Shown here in pieces: positions 37,274 through 48,185 of a DNA stretch of 64,000 bases; position 1 is the stretch's first letter, and every line of letters starts with the position of its first letter. The notes under the pieces were generated by a model. It did not search any database. It saw only the letters and a program-made list of their open reading frames with translations, and had not been told where the DNA came from. Made by a program: the position numbers and the translations under genes. The DNA lies in NCBI GenBank assembly GCA_029379385.1, contig CM055618.1:16283071-16347070 (forward strand). Reading direction: 5' to 3'. The DNA is from Quillaja saponaria. Taxonomy: Eukaryota > Streptophyta > Magnoliopsida > Fabales > Quillajaceae.

Positions 37274-38830
37274 TATCCTTGTTCTTCAAAATGATGAATA
37301 TAAGTGTAAAGTATCTTCTTTGTTTCCCCATTTTTCTGAATTTCAAATTAGCTTCTAAAATTTTTTATTTTGTTTTTGTATTGCAGACTTGTACTACTGT
37401 TAGGTTGGTTATTTCCTCATGATGTGTTCCTTTTTCCCCATTCCCCTTTTGAGCTGTCATTTATAAATATATTTGAAATATGACAGTCAAGCTGCAACTT
37501 CTATCTATGTGTTTATGAGATCTCTGGTAATTGTATCTTAAAAGTAGAATAACCAAAATCTCTCTATAATTGATCATGTGTTATTGCCAGATTTAGAGTG
37601 TACATGCACTGGGATGTGCTCATGTGAAGTAGTTTAATTAGCACCATTTTTAGTGTAGGTACACTGTGTTGACAAATTTGAGACTTGGGAGTATCATTAT
37701 GACATTTTCTCTCTTTCCTTTTTCAATTCTTCAAGTGTTATAAGGTTATTGTCATGTTGGCCTTGTAATGTTGTGGTTGGTGCATGAGATAGCTGTACCC
37801 CTGCTCAAGGCATAGATGAGGAGTAGAGCATTTAAGTAGGGTAGTTTCCTTGAATATATCACATAACAGTAGAACAAAAGAAAGTCTTAGTATATATCGC
37901 TCTATTAGGGTGATGTGAATATTGTTGTGACACCAGTGGTTGCTAAATGGTTTTGTAAGGGATCCTTGAAACCCTTTGGTTTCATATTATTCTTACTTGA
38001 GAAATTCTTGTGAAATGTCAATTCATCTTGAAATGGAAATCCATTTTAACATTATTAAATCAAAAAACAAGAAAAGCTTTATGTTGGTCACATGCTTAGT
38101 AAATTAATGGTTGCAATCATTCTTGACACGATTCTGCTCTGTAATCTGTAGGCTTAAGAGTCAATTGATGATGGACAATGTTCATCATGTGTAATACCTT
38201 AAGGTTGAAAATCTTACTTGTATAAGTAGTGTGGCAGATGTTTTCTCCCTCTGCTGTGTTAAGCTATAGACTCTAAAAGAATTATCTTCATGTGTTTTGA
38301 AATTGCTTGCAAAGTTAAGTATGCAAATTTATATACGTTTCTTCATATATTATTTACTTGTGGTAAATTTCTTATTTCTGATGTTTTCTGCAATTGATTG
38401 GACTTGTCGACCTTGTTGCAGGTGTGCTTTTATGTTTTTTGTGCACCTGTGGAGGTGAGGGAGATTTAGCTTTGTGTAGATAGCTTCCCTGATTGTAGTT
38501 TCCACATTCAACTTTAATGTACCTAGTTACTTTTTGTTATGCATTTGACCTAGTTGGGAAGAAGTTTGGAGCTTTCTTTTGGATAGACTAAAGTACTCTA
38601 GAACCAACTTTATGTTTCTTTATCTAACTTCTTAGCATATAATATGTTCAATGTGGTCAGTTCACAAGTTGTTGTTAAATTTTCCTTGTTTTATGTGGGA
38701 AATTGTTGCCTTGATATTTTGATATATTTCTTTTTAAGATTTGTATTCCAGCCATGCACACCACCGTAGGAAAAATCCGAGTGCTTATTTATGTTGGTAT
38801 ATCTAACCGGGTTAGAGTTGCAGACAAAAA
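37274..38830. repeat. 3' flank of F-box copy 2, shared with copies 1 and 4
   Basis: The stretch is near-colinear with 32035-33560, including the ACTTGTACTACTGTT block and the TTGTTGCAG acceptor at 38421. There is no separate gene. Confidence 0.7.
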
Positions 38831-40706
38831 GATAGTGTCGTTTTAAAGACTAGAATTCATTTTCATCTATATAATTTAAAATTTAAGGGTCTGTTTGGAT
38901 CCTCAGAATTGGTAATGAGAATTGGAATCTGGTGGCTCAATTCTAATTTTTCAGTTTGGGATCATTCTAAAATTGAACTTGTAATTCACTGGCCCAATTA
39001 TCAACATAACTAAAAATGGGTCGTCTCAATTTTTAGGGATGATGTCAAGATTTTAGAATTTCAAGACCTGAGTCGTTCTCTCTTCTCTACCTCTCTGACT
39101 CTGAGAACTCATCCTCCTTAGCCAACTCTTAGACCATTCTCGAACCGTCAGAGTTCATCTGAATATTGTTGTGTTATGTCTGACTTCTATCTCAATGAAG
39201 CAGAACCTTCAACCTCTGACCACTATAGATCAATGAAGAGAAGCTATCAAAATCAACAAAGGATGCTCACAATAAATCCAAAACCTTCTACCCACCATAT
39301 TCGCCATTCACAACCTTCACATGCTTTCTATGTCCACAAATGCTTTTGTTATAATGATTGTGGTTTTGAATTGTCAATATAATTTCCCAATCTTTCTACC
39401 CCAGCTAGCCCACCATATCAACAAATGCCCAACTATGATTCGACACTCTTTTACTCTTTCCTCCCGTCAATCCATACATGACAAGCTCGAACTTCAGACT
39501 GACTAGAGAAAATTTCAGTTCCATCCAAGCGATGTTCAAGATTTCGACAATTATACCTGGCATTGCGAGTTGCGTTTTCTAGCTCAAAATCTTAACCATT
39601 ATGCAAATTGTAATTCTTACTAGATCCAAACTATAAAATCATAATTTTACCCCATTTCATTTCTGTCAAAATTAGAATTGAATTTACAATTCTAAATAGT
39701 AATTCTAATTTTAGAATCCAAACAGATCCTAAAAGGACTCATAATTTCAAAAATCAAGCTAATAACCAGCTAATATGGTTATTATTATTATATTTTGTTT
39801 AAATTAATTTAACACAAGATGATATGGAGTAACAAAATCTTCCGTGGACAAATAAAAAGTGACATTACAAATAATAAACAAAAAATAAATAAAAATTATA
39901 GTGATTTAAATAAAACATGTTTTACTAATTTTAAAACATATATACAATAAATAATTCAAAATTAAAAAATAAATTTTTTTCCCTTTTTGTGTTAACAATG
40001 TTTTCCTCCATGAACCTTGAGCAAATATAAAATGGATTTATTGAATTCATTTTGATTGATCAAATCATCAGATTTGCCATTTTATATTTAGATGAATGAT
40101 ATATATATATTTTTCGAAATCTTAGTTTCAAATATGCTCTGTTTTGAATTTATTTTTTTTTTTTTTTTGGTTTTCCTAGTCTCATAACAAATATTACTCT
40201 AAGACTGATCTCTCAGATATGACTAGATGGCCTCCCACCAATCGTCTACTCGAAGATTTGAGTTTTATTGTTAATCTAAGATTATAACTTGCTTGTCACT
40301 ATACATAATTTATGTTTATATGAATGGTCGTAACTATTCCCCTAAGTTTCAACTATTATATAGGACATTTGCACGCTATGTTATGTTATAGGGTGTGTGA
40401 TAATCTACTTACTATTTTCTTTACTTGACCAAAAAAAAAAAACAAGTTCACTTAAAATATTTTTATGTAAATGTGTAATTCTAATAGAAAAACTATACTT
40501 ATCAGCATCAAATATATTAATTTCGAAACAACTTAATATATTCAATATGTTTCCAAATTTGAATATTATTATTTGTTAGGGAGAAAGACAGCACAGAAGT
40601 ATGGCCCCGTAAAAGTGGCTGTTACCTTGATGTGTATAACGTCCACTTTTGCTCTGTAGTGAGTAGTGAGTACCCTTCTCAGTTCTCACCATAGAAAGAG
40701 AAAGAG
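38831..40706. other. Intergenic, F-box copies 2-3, with transposon insertion
   Basis: It holds the Harbinger/Tourist-like element at 38887-39729. After it the sequence resumes colinearity with 33760 onward. No host gene is seen. A T run lies at 40150-40168. The last 70 bases before copy 3 match the promoters of copies 2 and 4 (GTAGTGAGTAGTGAGTAC and CTTCTCAGTTCTCACC). Confidence 0.55.
38887..39729. mobile_element. PIF/Harbinger (Tourist-like) non-autonomous element, about 843 bp
   Basis: The left end GGGTCTGTTTGGAT and the right end ATCCAAACAGATCC are near-perfect inverted terminal repeats (13 of 14 bases), flanked on both sides by TAA (38884-38886 and 39730-39732), the 3-bp TWA target duplication of PIF/Harbinger elements. 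The related flank after copy 1 (near 33745-33775) reads straight through without the insert, which acts as an empty site. Inside there is no transposase. The ORF at 39176-39382 (68 codons) has no family resemblance. Confidence 0.8.
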
Positions 40707-41879
40707 GTGGATGCAAGCAGAGCCAAGGCCCAGCCACCATGGTCCAGTCTTCAGAGAGATTGCTGGCAGACATTGGTAACCGGCTCGACTCTCGCACCGA
40801 GGTTCTCTATTTTCGCGGCGTTTGTACCACTTGGAGGGACTCTGATCCTCCACCTAAAACCAGTTCCATTCCTCAATCTCTCGAGCTTCCATTTCCAATT
40901 AGTCCCAACCCTGCCCTTAATCCTAAACACAATGCTCACTGTACCCTAATTGAAAGCACCGTCTACTGCATTCAACCGCTCAACGAGACTTCAGACACTC
41001 GGAGGAAGAAGACTTCCAAGTCATGGTTGGTCAACATTGAATATTCAGAGGAGGTTGGGAAGGTGCGTTACAAGGACCCACTTTCTCAATTTAAGAATCA
41101 GAATTTGTCAGGTAAAGTTTTAAACTGGCTGGATTATAAGGTCTTTGAGGTGAGTAAGGTTTATAGCCTTCGTTTTGTTGGTACTGGAAAAAACCCAGAA
41201 AGTGAAATGGGCTCTATTGTGAAAGTGGTTGTGTCTAATGATCCTTTTTGGGTTTTATGGCTGTTCATGTTAATGGGAAATTTGGTATTTGGAAAATGAC
41301 TAATAAAACATGGATTAATATAGATGATGGCCGAGAGGATTCTCATTATGTCGATATCGTTTATCATAAGGTGCAAGTTTTATGCAGTGGACTGGAGGTG
41401 GAATGTTATCTCAGTTGATTCTTCTTTGAAAATTACTGAGGTCGTGTCTCATGAAGTTTTTCTGGTGATCAACTTACTTGGTAAAATTTGCTGGAGATTT
41501 GTTGTTTGTCCATTCTGTTTATGATTATCATTATAAGTCTGATTCTGAGCTCAGTGATGATGGTGATGAGACTGATTATGGAATTGACATCAATGTTTAT
41601 AAGCTGAACGAAGAAGAGAATAGATGGGGTTGTGTAGAAAGCTTGGGTGATAGAGCTATATTTATGGGTGATGAGTGCACCTTCTGTGTTTCGGCTAGAG
41701 ATATCCCTGGATGTAAAAGTATTTATTTCACTGACCATAGTCTCATTGATAATGATGGTGATATTATAGGCTTTGAAACTAGTTTGTAGACCTGAAGAAT
41801 CATTGTGAAATGCCACTGTCAGATGCGGAAAGATACTCTCTGCTGTTCTGGCCACCCCCAACTTGGGTAAAGAAGTGTG
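40707..41879 (+). pseudogene. SKIP23-like F-box/DUF295 pseudogene, copy 3 (start lost, several frameshifts)
   Basis: At the expected start the sequence is GTGGATGCAAGC (40707) where copies 2 and 4 have ATGGATGCAAGC, so the start codon is lost. One T is missing near 40760, which shifts the frame. By chance an ATG in ACCATGG context at 40739 is in the frame that results after the deletion. A 186-residue ORF (40739-41299) therefore keeps most of the F-box (RLLADIGNRLDSRTEVLYF) but ends at a second shift near 41243-41262 (two bases gained). More breaks follow near 41368 (one gained), in 41440-41480, and near 41788 (one T lost in TTGTA-GACC). The DUF295 end VYKLNEEENRWGCVESLG and LFWPPPTWVKK is still readable. 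The copy ends at 41879, where it runs directly into sequence resembling the next copy's promoter. Confidence 0.88.
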
Positions 41880-41888
41880 GCCCTGTAA

Positions 41889-42655
41889 ATGGCGGATCTA
41901 TAAAATTGTGTCAGTGGAAACAAATATTTTTTTTAATAAATAATAAACTAATTAAATATATATTATATACACTGATACTCAATAATATTTTTAATAAATT
42001 GTTTCATGAAATGATATTTACTAAGTCGGAGAGATAAAAATTTGTTTCACGAAAGTAGCAAATGATCTTACCATTGTAAATCAGATGAATCAAATTTTGA
42101 TAATAAGTTTAAATAAGAGGAGAATGAGGAAAAGATGCCAAATTGATGAAATTGATATTTCAAAAGATAATTTTAAACACAACAATATAAGATATTTTCT
42201 AATATTCGTAAAATACACTAGTTATTAATAGTAGTAAAATACACTAATAGATAGTATATTAGCTGATTTTTTATCTTAATCAATTTTACTGGTAGATTAT
42301 CTATTTTTTGTTTAATTTTTCAATCACTATTTGGAATGCATATTTATAATATAATTATGAAATTATTATCAAGTATCATGAGTTTAGTAAAAAAAAAAAA
42401 AATTTAATAGATTTTCAAAAGGTGCCAAATTCTAAAATTGATGGAGTATAATTTAACTGCTATTTATTTAATTTTTGTGTTGAAAATTTATTAGTGGGAT
42501 AAAATTGAAAAAGTATTAAAATTTATAAGGTCACAATTTTATTAAACAAAACATGAGTGGGGATAATATAATATACATTTTATAGAGCTTATATATAATT
42601 TTTATAAGTTAGTGGGGTAACCGTAACCCACACGGCTGCGGGTAAATCCGTCACT
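41889..42655. mobile_element. Possible hAT-like non-autonomous DNA transposon remnant
   Basis: The left end reads ATGGCGGATCTATAAAATTG. The reverse complement of the right end reads CAGTGACGGATTTACCC. They form imperfect inverted repeats around TGRCGGATYTA, and the interior is AT-rich without coding capacity. The insert separates two pieces of a promoter that are contiguous upstream of copy 3 (GGCCCCGTAAAAG and TGTGTATAACGTCCAC). No clean target duplication was found, so the superfamily is uncertain. Confidence 0.5.
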
Positions 42656-42714
42656 GTGTATAACGTCCACTTAGGCTTTGCAGTGACTAGTGAGTACACT
42701 TCTCAGTTCTCACC

Positions 42715-43087
42715 TGATAAGGTGGATCTTCTTATGGGCTTCGGGTTAAAACAATACAGGCCAGAGACCTTCTAGCCCACCTTCCCAACAAGCCTTACAC
42801 GTTGCGTTTCATTAATCCTACACTAGCAGATTAATTGTACACCTGCTTGACAGTTAGGCAGGTAGTTAGTTTGTTGTACGCGTCAGAAGTCAGTTAGTTG
42901 CCTGTTAGAATACTGTTTAGGCTGTTGAAGTCCAGTTACAGGTATAAAGTGGATCTACATATCGAATTTGTGAATGAATTGGCTTTAAGCCTTTTTCTCT
43001 TCTCTCTCTACAATTCTCTTCTTTTCTCTCTCTCTCTCTCAAACTCTGCAAGATTCAGTGTCCATTCTTGAAAGTGGGTTTTGCCTT
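42715..43087 (+). mobile_element. LTR-like insert (solo LTR candidate) in the 5' region of F-box copy 4
   Basis: Copies 2 and 3 read CTCACC-AT-AGAAAGAGA directly before their start codons. In copy 4 about 373 bases sit between CTCACC (ends 42714) and AGAAAGAGAAA (starts 43088). The insert begins with TG, has a TATA box (TATAAAG, 42943-42949), then a long C/T-rich tract (42991-43039), an arrangement typical of plant Copia LTRs. I could not define the 3' end or a target duplication, so a solo LTR is a candidate rather than proven. Confidence 0.55.
42943..42949 (+). promoter_or_regulatory. TATA box inside the LTR-like insert, likely promoter of F-box copy 4
   Basis: TATAAAG in GGTATAAAGTGG lies 153 bases upstream of the ATG at 43102. 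It belongs to the inserted sequence, not to the ancestral promoter. Confidence 0.5.
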
Positions 43088-43101
43088 AGAAAGAGAAACA
43101 A

Positions 43102-44310
43102 ATGGATGCAAGCAGAGCCGAGACCCGGCCACCATGGTCCAATCTTCAGAAAGATTTGCTGGCAGACATTGCTAATTGGCTCGACTCTCGCACCGAGGTT
43201 CTCTATTTTCGCGGCGTTTGTACCACTTGGAGGGACGCCGTCCCTCTACCTAAAACCAGTTCCATTCCTCAATCTCTCGAGCTTCCAATTCCAATTAGTC
43301 CCAACCCTGCCCTTAATCCCAAACGCAATGGCCACTTTGTCCTAATTGAAAGCACCGTCTACTGCATTCAACCGCTTAATGAGACTTCAGATACTCGGAC
43401 GAAGAAGACTCCCAAGTCATGGTTGGTCAACATTGAAAATTCAGAGGAGATTGGGAAGGTGCGTTACAAGGACCCAATTTCTCTATATAAGAATAAGAAT
43501 TTGTCAGGTATGGTTTTAAACTTGCTGGATTATAAGGTCTTTGAGGTGAGTAAGGTTTATAATCTTCGTTTTGTTGGTAATGGAGAAAACCCTGAAAGTA
43601 AAATGCGCATTCATGAAATGGACTCTATTGTGAAAGTGGTTGTGTCTAATGACCCTTTTTTGGTTATGGCCGTTCATGCTAATGGGAAATTGGGTATTTG
43701 GAAAATGACTGATAACACATGGATTAATATAGAAGAGGACCGTGAGCATATTCATTATGTCGATATTGCTCATCATAAGGGCAAGTTTTATGCAGTGGAC
43801 TTGAGGGGGAATTTTATCTCAGTTGATTCTTCATTGAAAATTACTGAGGCCAAGTCTCTTGGAAGTTTTTCTGGTGCAAAATTTAATTACTTGGTGAAAT
43901 CTGCTGGAGATTTGTTGTTCATCAATTCTGATCCTGATTATCATTATAAGTCTGATTCTGAGCTCAGTGATGATGGTGACGAGACTGATTATGGAATTAA
44001 CTTCAATGTTTATAAGCTGAACGAAGAAGAGAATAGATGGGGTTGTGTAGAAAGCTTGGGTGATAGAGCTATATTTTTGGGTTATGACTGCACCTTCTCT
44101 GTTTCAGCTAGAGATGTCCCTGGATGTAAAAGTAACTGCATTTATTTCCCTGATGATGATGATTATGATGACATTATAGGCACTGAAATTGGTTTGTATG
44201 ACCTGAAGAATCATACTGTAATGCAACTGTCAGATGCAGGAAGGTATTCTCTGCTGTTCTGGCCACCCCCAACTTGGGTAAAGAAGTGTCCTCCGTCTCC
44301 AAAATCATGA
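43102..44310 (+). CDS. SKIP23-like F-box/DUF295 protein, copy 4, intact
   Basis: Intact 402-residue single-exon coding region with the same ATG as copies 1 and 2. The F-box at about residues 8-45 reads PPWSNLQKDLLADIANWLDS then EVLYFRGVCTTWRDAVP. Downstream blocks are LNLLDYKVFEVSKVYNL, LGIWKMTDNTWINIEED, HHKGKFYAVDLRGNFISVD, LVKSAGDLLFINSDPDY, the acidic stretch SDSELSDDGDETDYG, VYKLNEEENRWGCVESLG, FSVSARDVPGCKSNCIYF and LFWPPPTWVKKCPPSPKS. The acidic stretch is shared with pseudogene copy 3, and the tail is longer than in copy 2. Expected role: SCF ubiquitin-ligase substrate receptor with unknown targets. Its ancestral proximal promoter is displaced by the 373-bp LTR-like insert, so expression may differ from copy 2. 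Confidence 0.9.
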   Translation: MDASRAETRPPWSNLQKDLLADIANWLDSRTEVLYFRGVCTTWRDAVPLPKTSSIPQSLELPIPISPNPALNPKRNGHFVLIESTVYCIQPLNETSDTRTKKTPKSWLVNIENSEEIGKVRYKDPISLYKNKNLSGMVLNLLDYKVFEVSKVYNLRFVGNGENPESKMRIHEMDSIVKVVVSNDPFLVMAVHANGKLGIWKMTDNTWINIEEDREHIHYVDIAHHKGKFYAVDLRGNFISVDSSLKITEAKSLGSFSGAKFNYLVKSAGDLLFINSDPDYHYKSDSELSDDGDETDYGINFNVYKLNEEENRWGCVESLGDRAIFLGYDCTFSVSARDVPGCKSNCIYFPDDDDYDDIIGTEIGLYDLKNHTVMQLSDAGRYSLLFWPPPTWVKKCPPSPKS

Positions 44311-46510
44311 AAGTAAGTGTAAATTATCTTCTTTCTTTCCCAATTTTTCTGAATCTCATTAGCTTTCTGAAGATATTCTCTGTTGATAGATTTGAAAATG
44401 GCAGTCAGCTGCAACTTCCTACCTGTGATTTTTATGATCTTTGGTAATTGTATCACAAAAGTTTAATAACCAAAATCTCTCTACAACTGATCGTGTTATT
44501 TTCAAATTTTGAACATACGTGCATATCCATGATCAGTAGTTTAATTTAGAATCTAGACCAGTTTTAGGATAGGTACCGTGTGATGACAAATTTAGGACAC
44601 GGAATTATCATTATGACATTTTCTATCATTTCAGTTCTTCAAGTGGGTGTGTAGCAAGGTTTATCATCATGTTGGCCTTGCAATGTTGAGGTTGGTCCAT
44701 GAGACAGTGGTATCCCTGCTCAAGGCATAGACGAGGAGTAGAGCATTTAAGTAGGGTAGTTTCCTTGAATATATTATATAACAAAAGAAAAGCTCTGTAT
44801 CTCTCTCTCTCTCTTTTATTTATATATTTAATATACACAAACAAAATTTATCTTGAGCAAAAAGCAGAAAACTTGTGGTTTTAACTTTTAAGTCCTGATC
44901 ACAAAACAACTACTGGGTGATCTGAGTACATTTGTGATTAATTGTTGCTAAATGGATTGTAAGTGCTTCATGAACTCATGGTTTTGGCTTCTTCTTATGT
45001 GAGAAATTCCTGTCAAATATCAATTAATCTTGAAATGGAAATCCATTTTAACATTATTAACTCGAAAACAAGAAAAGCTTTATGCTGGTCACATCCATTT
45101 TAACATTCTTGACACAATTCTGTTCTTTAGTCTTTGAGTCAGTTGATGATGACAATTTCCTTCATGTCGAACACCTAAAGCTTGAAAATAATAAAATGTA
45201 TTAAGTAATATGGCTGATGTCTGGTGTGTTAAGCTATAGACTTTTCAACGAGATATCCTTATGTGGTTTCATATTGCTTGCAAAATTAAGAATGCAAATT
45301 TATAATCATTTCTTGCATATATTATTTACTACAATAACAGTTTTATTTTTTGAAGTTTTTTTCTGCAAACAATTTGATTTATCAACCTTGTTGCAGGTAA
45401 GCTCCTATGTTTTCCCCGCATCTTGAAGATTTAACTTCCTATGTTCTCTTTGCAGGCAGCGTTGAGAAAGTGAATGTTCGAGATGGTCCTGGTTCTCGGC
45501 CTTCCCTGTTACAATTGTGAATCCAGATCTACTTTCATCTTTTTTTTTTAATGTCAAACCCGTCCCCCTGCTTTCAGAATATGATAATGTAAACTAAAAC
45601 TCCTTGCCGTCTTGCCTTTCTGCTTTGCCCTTTATCCCCCAAAACACCCCTTGATACCTAGTCACTTTTTCTTATGCATGTTGACCCAGATGGGAATAAG
45701 TTGAGCTATCTTTTTGGATAGACTAAAGTACTCTTGTACCTAGTTTATGCATGTTCATTTGTCAAATTTCTTGTCATATGATAATGTGTTAGATGTGATC
45801 AATCCAATAGGTGTTGTTAACTATTCCTGTGCTTTTGGTAGATTTGAAGTTGCATGACATACCCATGCTGATGCTTCTCTATGGTTTTTATGATTGAGAG
45901 TGCAGGGCTTTGTATTCCAGCCATTGCTTTTGATGTTTTCTTTATCTGCATAATTTTTAATGATTATTGTTCCCCAGAAAGGTATGAAGTAAAAATAAAT
46001 AAGATGTTAAAATAACTGATGTTTAAGATATTTGAAGATTTTTAATGAGTGTCCTAATAACAATTATTAAAGTAATATGATTGCTTAAATATTAACAATT
46101 TTATCTTATTTGAAAAATATGACCTATTGTCTCTTGTTTTTAATATACTATATACTAGTTTTTATGGCAAAAGCTTCTGCGCTGTGAATCGTGCTTATGA
46201 TGTATAAATATATCTTTATTAACAATCGATATACATATTTAGAAATTATAAGCAATAAAAAATAATGTCCTATGTTAATTTGTTGATAGAGCCAATAAAA
46301 AATTTAATTCATAATATAAATATAATTTTTTTAAAAATTTTATAGTGACAACAAAATTTCAGGATATAAAGGAAATTTGTATTTTTTTTTTTTTATATAG
46401 ATAATATTTATATCAATCAATTACCATAGGGGTCTTCCAATTCAGTTACCACACAAGGGTGGAACAACTAACACATAATTATATAAAAAATATTCACTAT
46501 ATTAATAGAT

Positions 46511-46560
46511 GGGGATTCAATGGTTCCAGTACTTCTGTTTTTACCAATTGAGCTAAGACC
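46511..46560 (-). mobile_element. tRNA-like SINE head (candidate)
   Basis: The reverse complement reads GGTCTTAGCTCAATTGGTA and, about 20 bases later, a degraded CCATTGAATCCCC. The first part is a good pol III A box (TAGCTCAATTGG), but the B box (consensus GGTTCRANNCC) is poor. No acceptor stem pairs, so this is not a functional tRNA gene. Confidence 0.4.
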
Positions 46561-46703
46561 AAAACTACATTCACTTTTATAGTAATTTGTTGTAGTTTGT
46601 TCTTTGAAGTGAATAGCAAACAACCGTGCATTTACTTCTATAGTAATTTGTTCTCTGAAGTGAATAACAACCAACAAACAACCGGGCACCCAAGATTGGC
46701 ATG

Positions 46704-46824
46704 TATGATTTGGAGGATGCTGGCAGTTCGGCAGCTGTCTTCATTCATGTGACATTATGTTCTAGACTATGATTTGGAGGATGCTAGAGTTTGGCGGCCG
46801 TCTTCATTCACGCGACATTATGTT
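46704..46824. repeat. 64-bp tandem duplication
   Basis: Units beginning TATGATTTGGAGGATGCT and ending GACATTATGTT start at 46704 and 46768, with several differences between them. Confidence 0.7.
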
Positions 46825-48130
46825 GAAGACTTGTTCTGCATGACGTTTGTTTCTGAGTTGCCGTCGTGTCCTTCTCGTATTTGTTTTCTTTGTCACTTTA
46901 GCTTGATTATGCTTTTCATAAGAATATAACATTTGCGAATGGATATGGATTAAGAACCATGGAATTCTGCTTGTATTTTGCTCATTGGACTACAGATTAA
47001 GCTTACTATTGAATTTCTAGAATCTGGTGTGAGTCTATATCCTTTAGTAGGATTAGTTTGTGTTTTGTAATAAACCCACTAATATATGGGTTAAAATATA
47101 ATATCACATAGGTTAAAATTGAATGTACTTATAGTTGGTGATTGTGAGTTATATAACTAATATCAACTCAGTATACACTCAATGTGAAACTCAGCACATG
47201 CCAATCCCACATAATCATAGAGTATAACAGGTGAAAGAGAAATAAGTTATAAAATTGTTTAACTTAATCACACACTATATCATCTAATTATCTTCATACA
47301 ACATTCTCTGTTTATCATATCTTTTACACAAGTTTGTTCATATTTTCCTTTATTTATTTATTTATTTATGAAATTTGTTTGTTATTAGGCATGGCTGGGA
47401 GAAAACTCCAGGAAGAGTCTCAGAAAGTATCAGCCTTTCGAGTCCTGATGGTTGAGAGAGGCTTTGGACAAGCAATTTTGCTCAATCATGAGTGCTGTTT
47501 TTCCTGTGCAGACAGATGGTTTGGATGTCCATAAAGATGACTCTAGGAAATCTAGTACTAATTTTGAACCGACTCTTTTCTTTTGCATAATGTACACATG
47601 GATTCATTTTGTGTTTTTTGTTTTGCAAATCATCCAGGGAGGTGATCATCTGGCTAATAGGGCTCTAACTACTCATTTTTATTAATATATGGTTTCTTGT
47701 TAACAATGCTCTGTGCCTATCCATAATTTCACTCGTAATATTTAGCATAATATTTTCCTTGGAAAAAATGTTTGATTCAGAAAAGAAGTAAGCAAAAACT
47801 TTGTTTATCACGCCATTTAAATATTTAATTAATTTACATATTACAAGTTTTGGCAGTATTTATGACAAAATAATCAAAGGAAAGCCACCTTTATACTTTT
47901 GTTTTCTATAAGTTTTATCAGTAAATTTTCATTTGTATTGGAATTTTTTCATGATCGTTATGAATATAATTAAAAATGATGCATGATTCTTAAACTATAA
48001 GTAAACTAATGGGAAAAGATGTAGAGAAGAATGAAAATACCGTTGGGTGGGACTAAAGAAACTAGAATAGTAGAACAGTTGGTCTTCTCTGTGCTTTCCC
48101 TGTTCCTTCCTTCCTTCTACTTTTGTATAG

Positions 48131-48185
48131 GTATCGTATATTGTATATCGTATATCGTACATCGTATATTGTATATCGTATATCG
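48131..48185. repeat. GTATATC-type short tandem repeat upstream of F-box copy 5
   Basis: About eight degenerate 6-7-base units (GTATATC, GTACATC, GTATATT) lie 90-150 bases before the ATG of copy 5, in its presumed promoter or 5' UTR. Confidence 0.7.

Noticed and set aside
47334..47685. Short + strand ORFs (including MAGRKLQEESQ...)
   Set aside because: I could not assign a family or find matching exons; kept only as a note in the intergenic entry.
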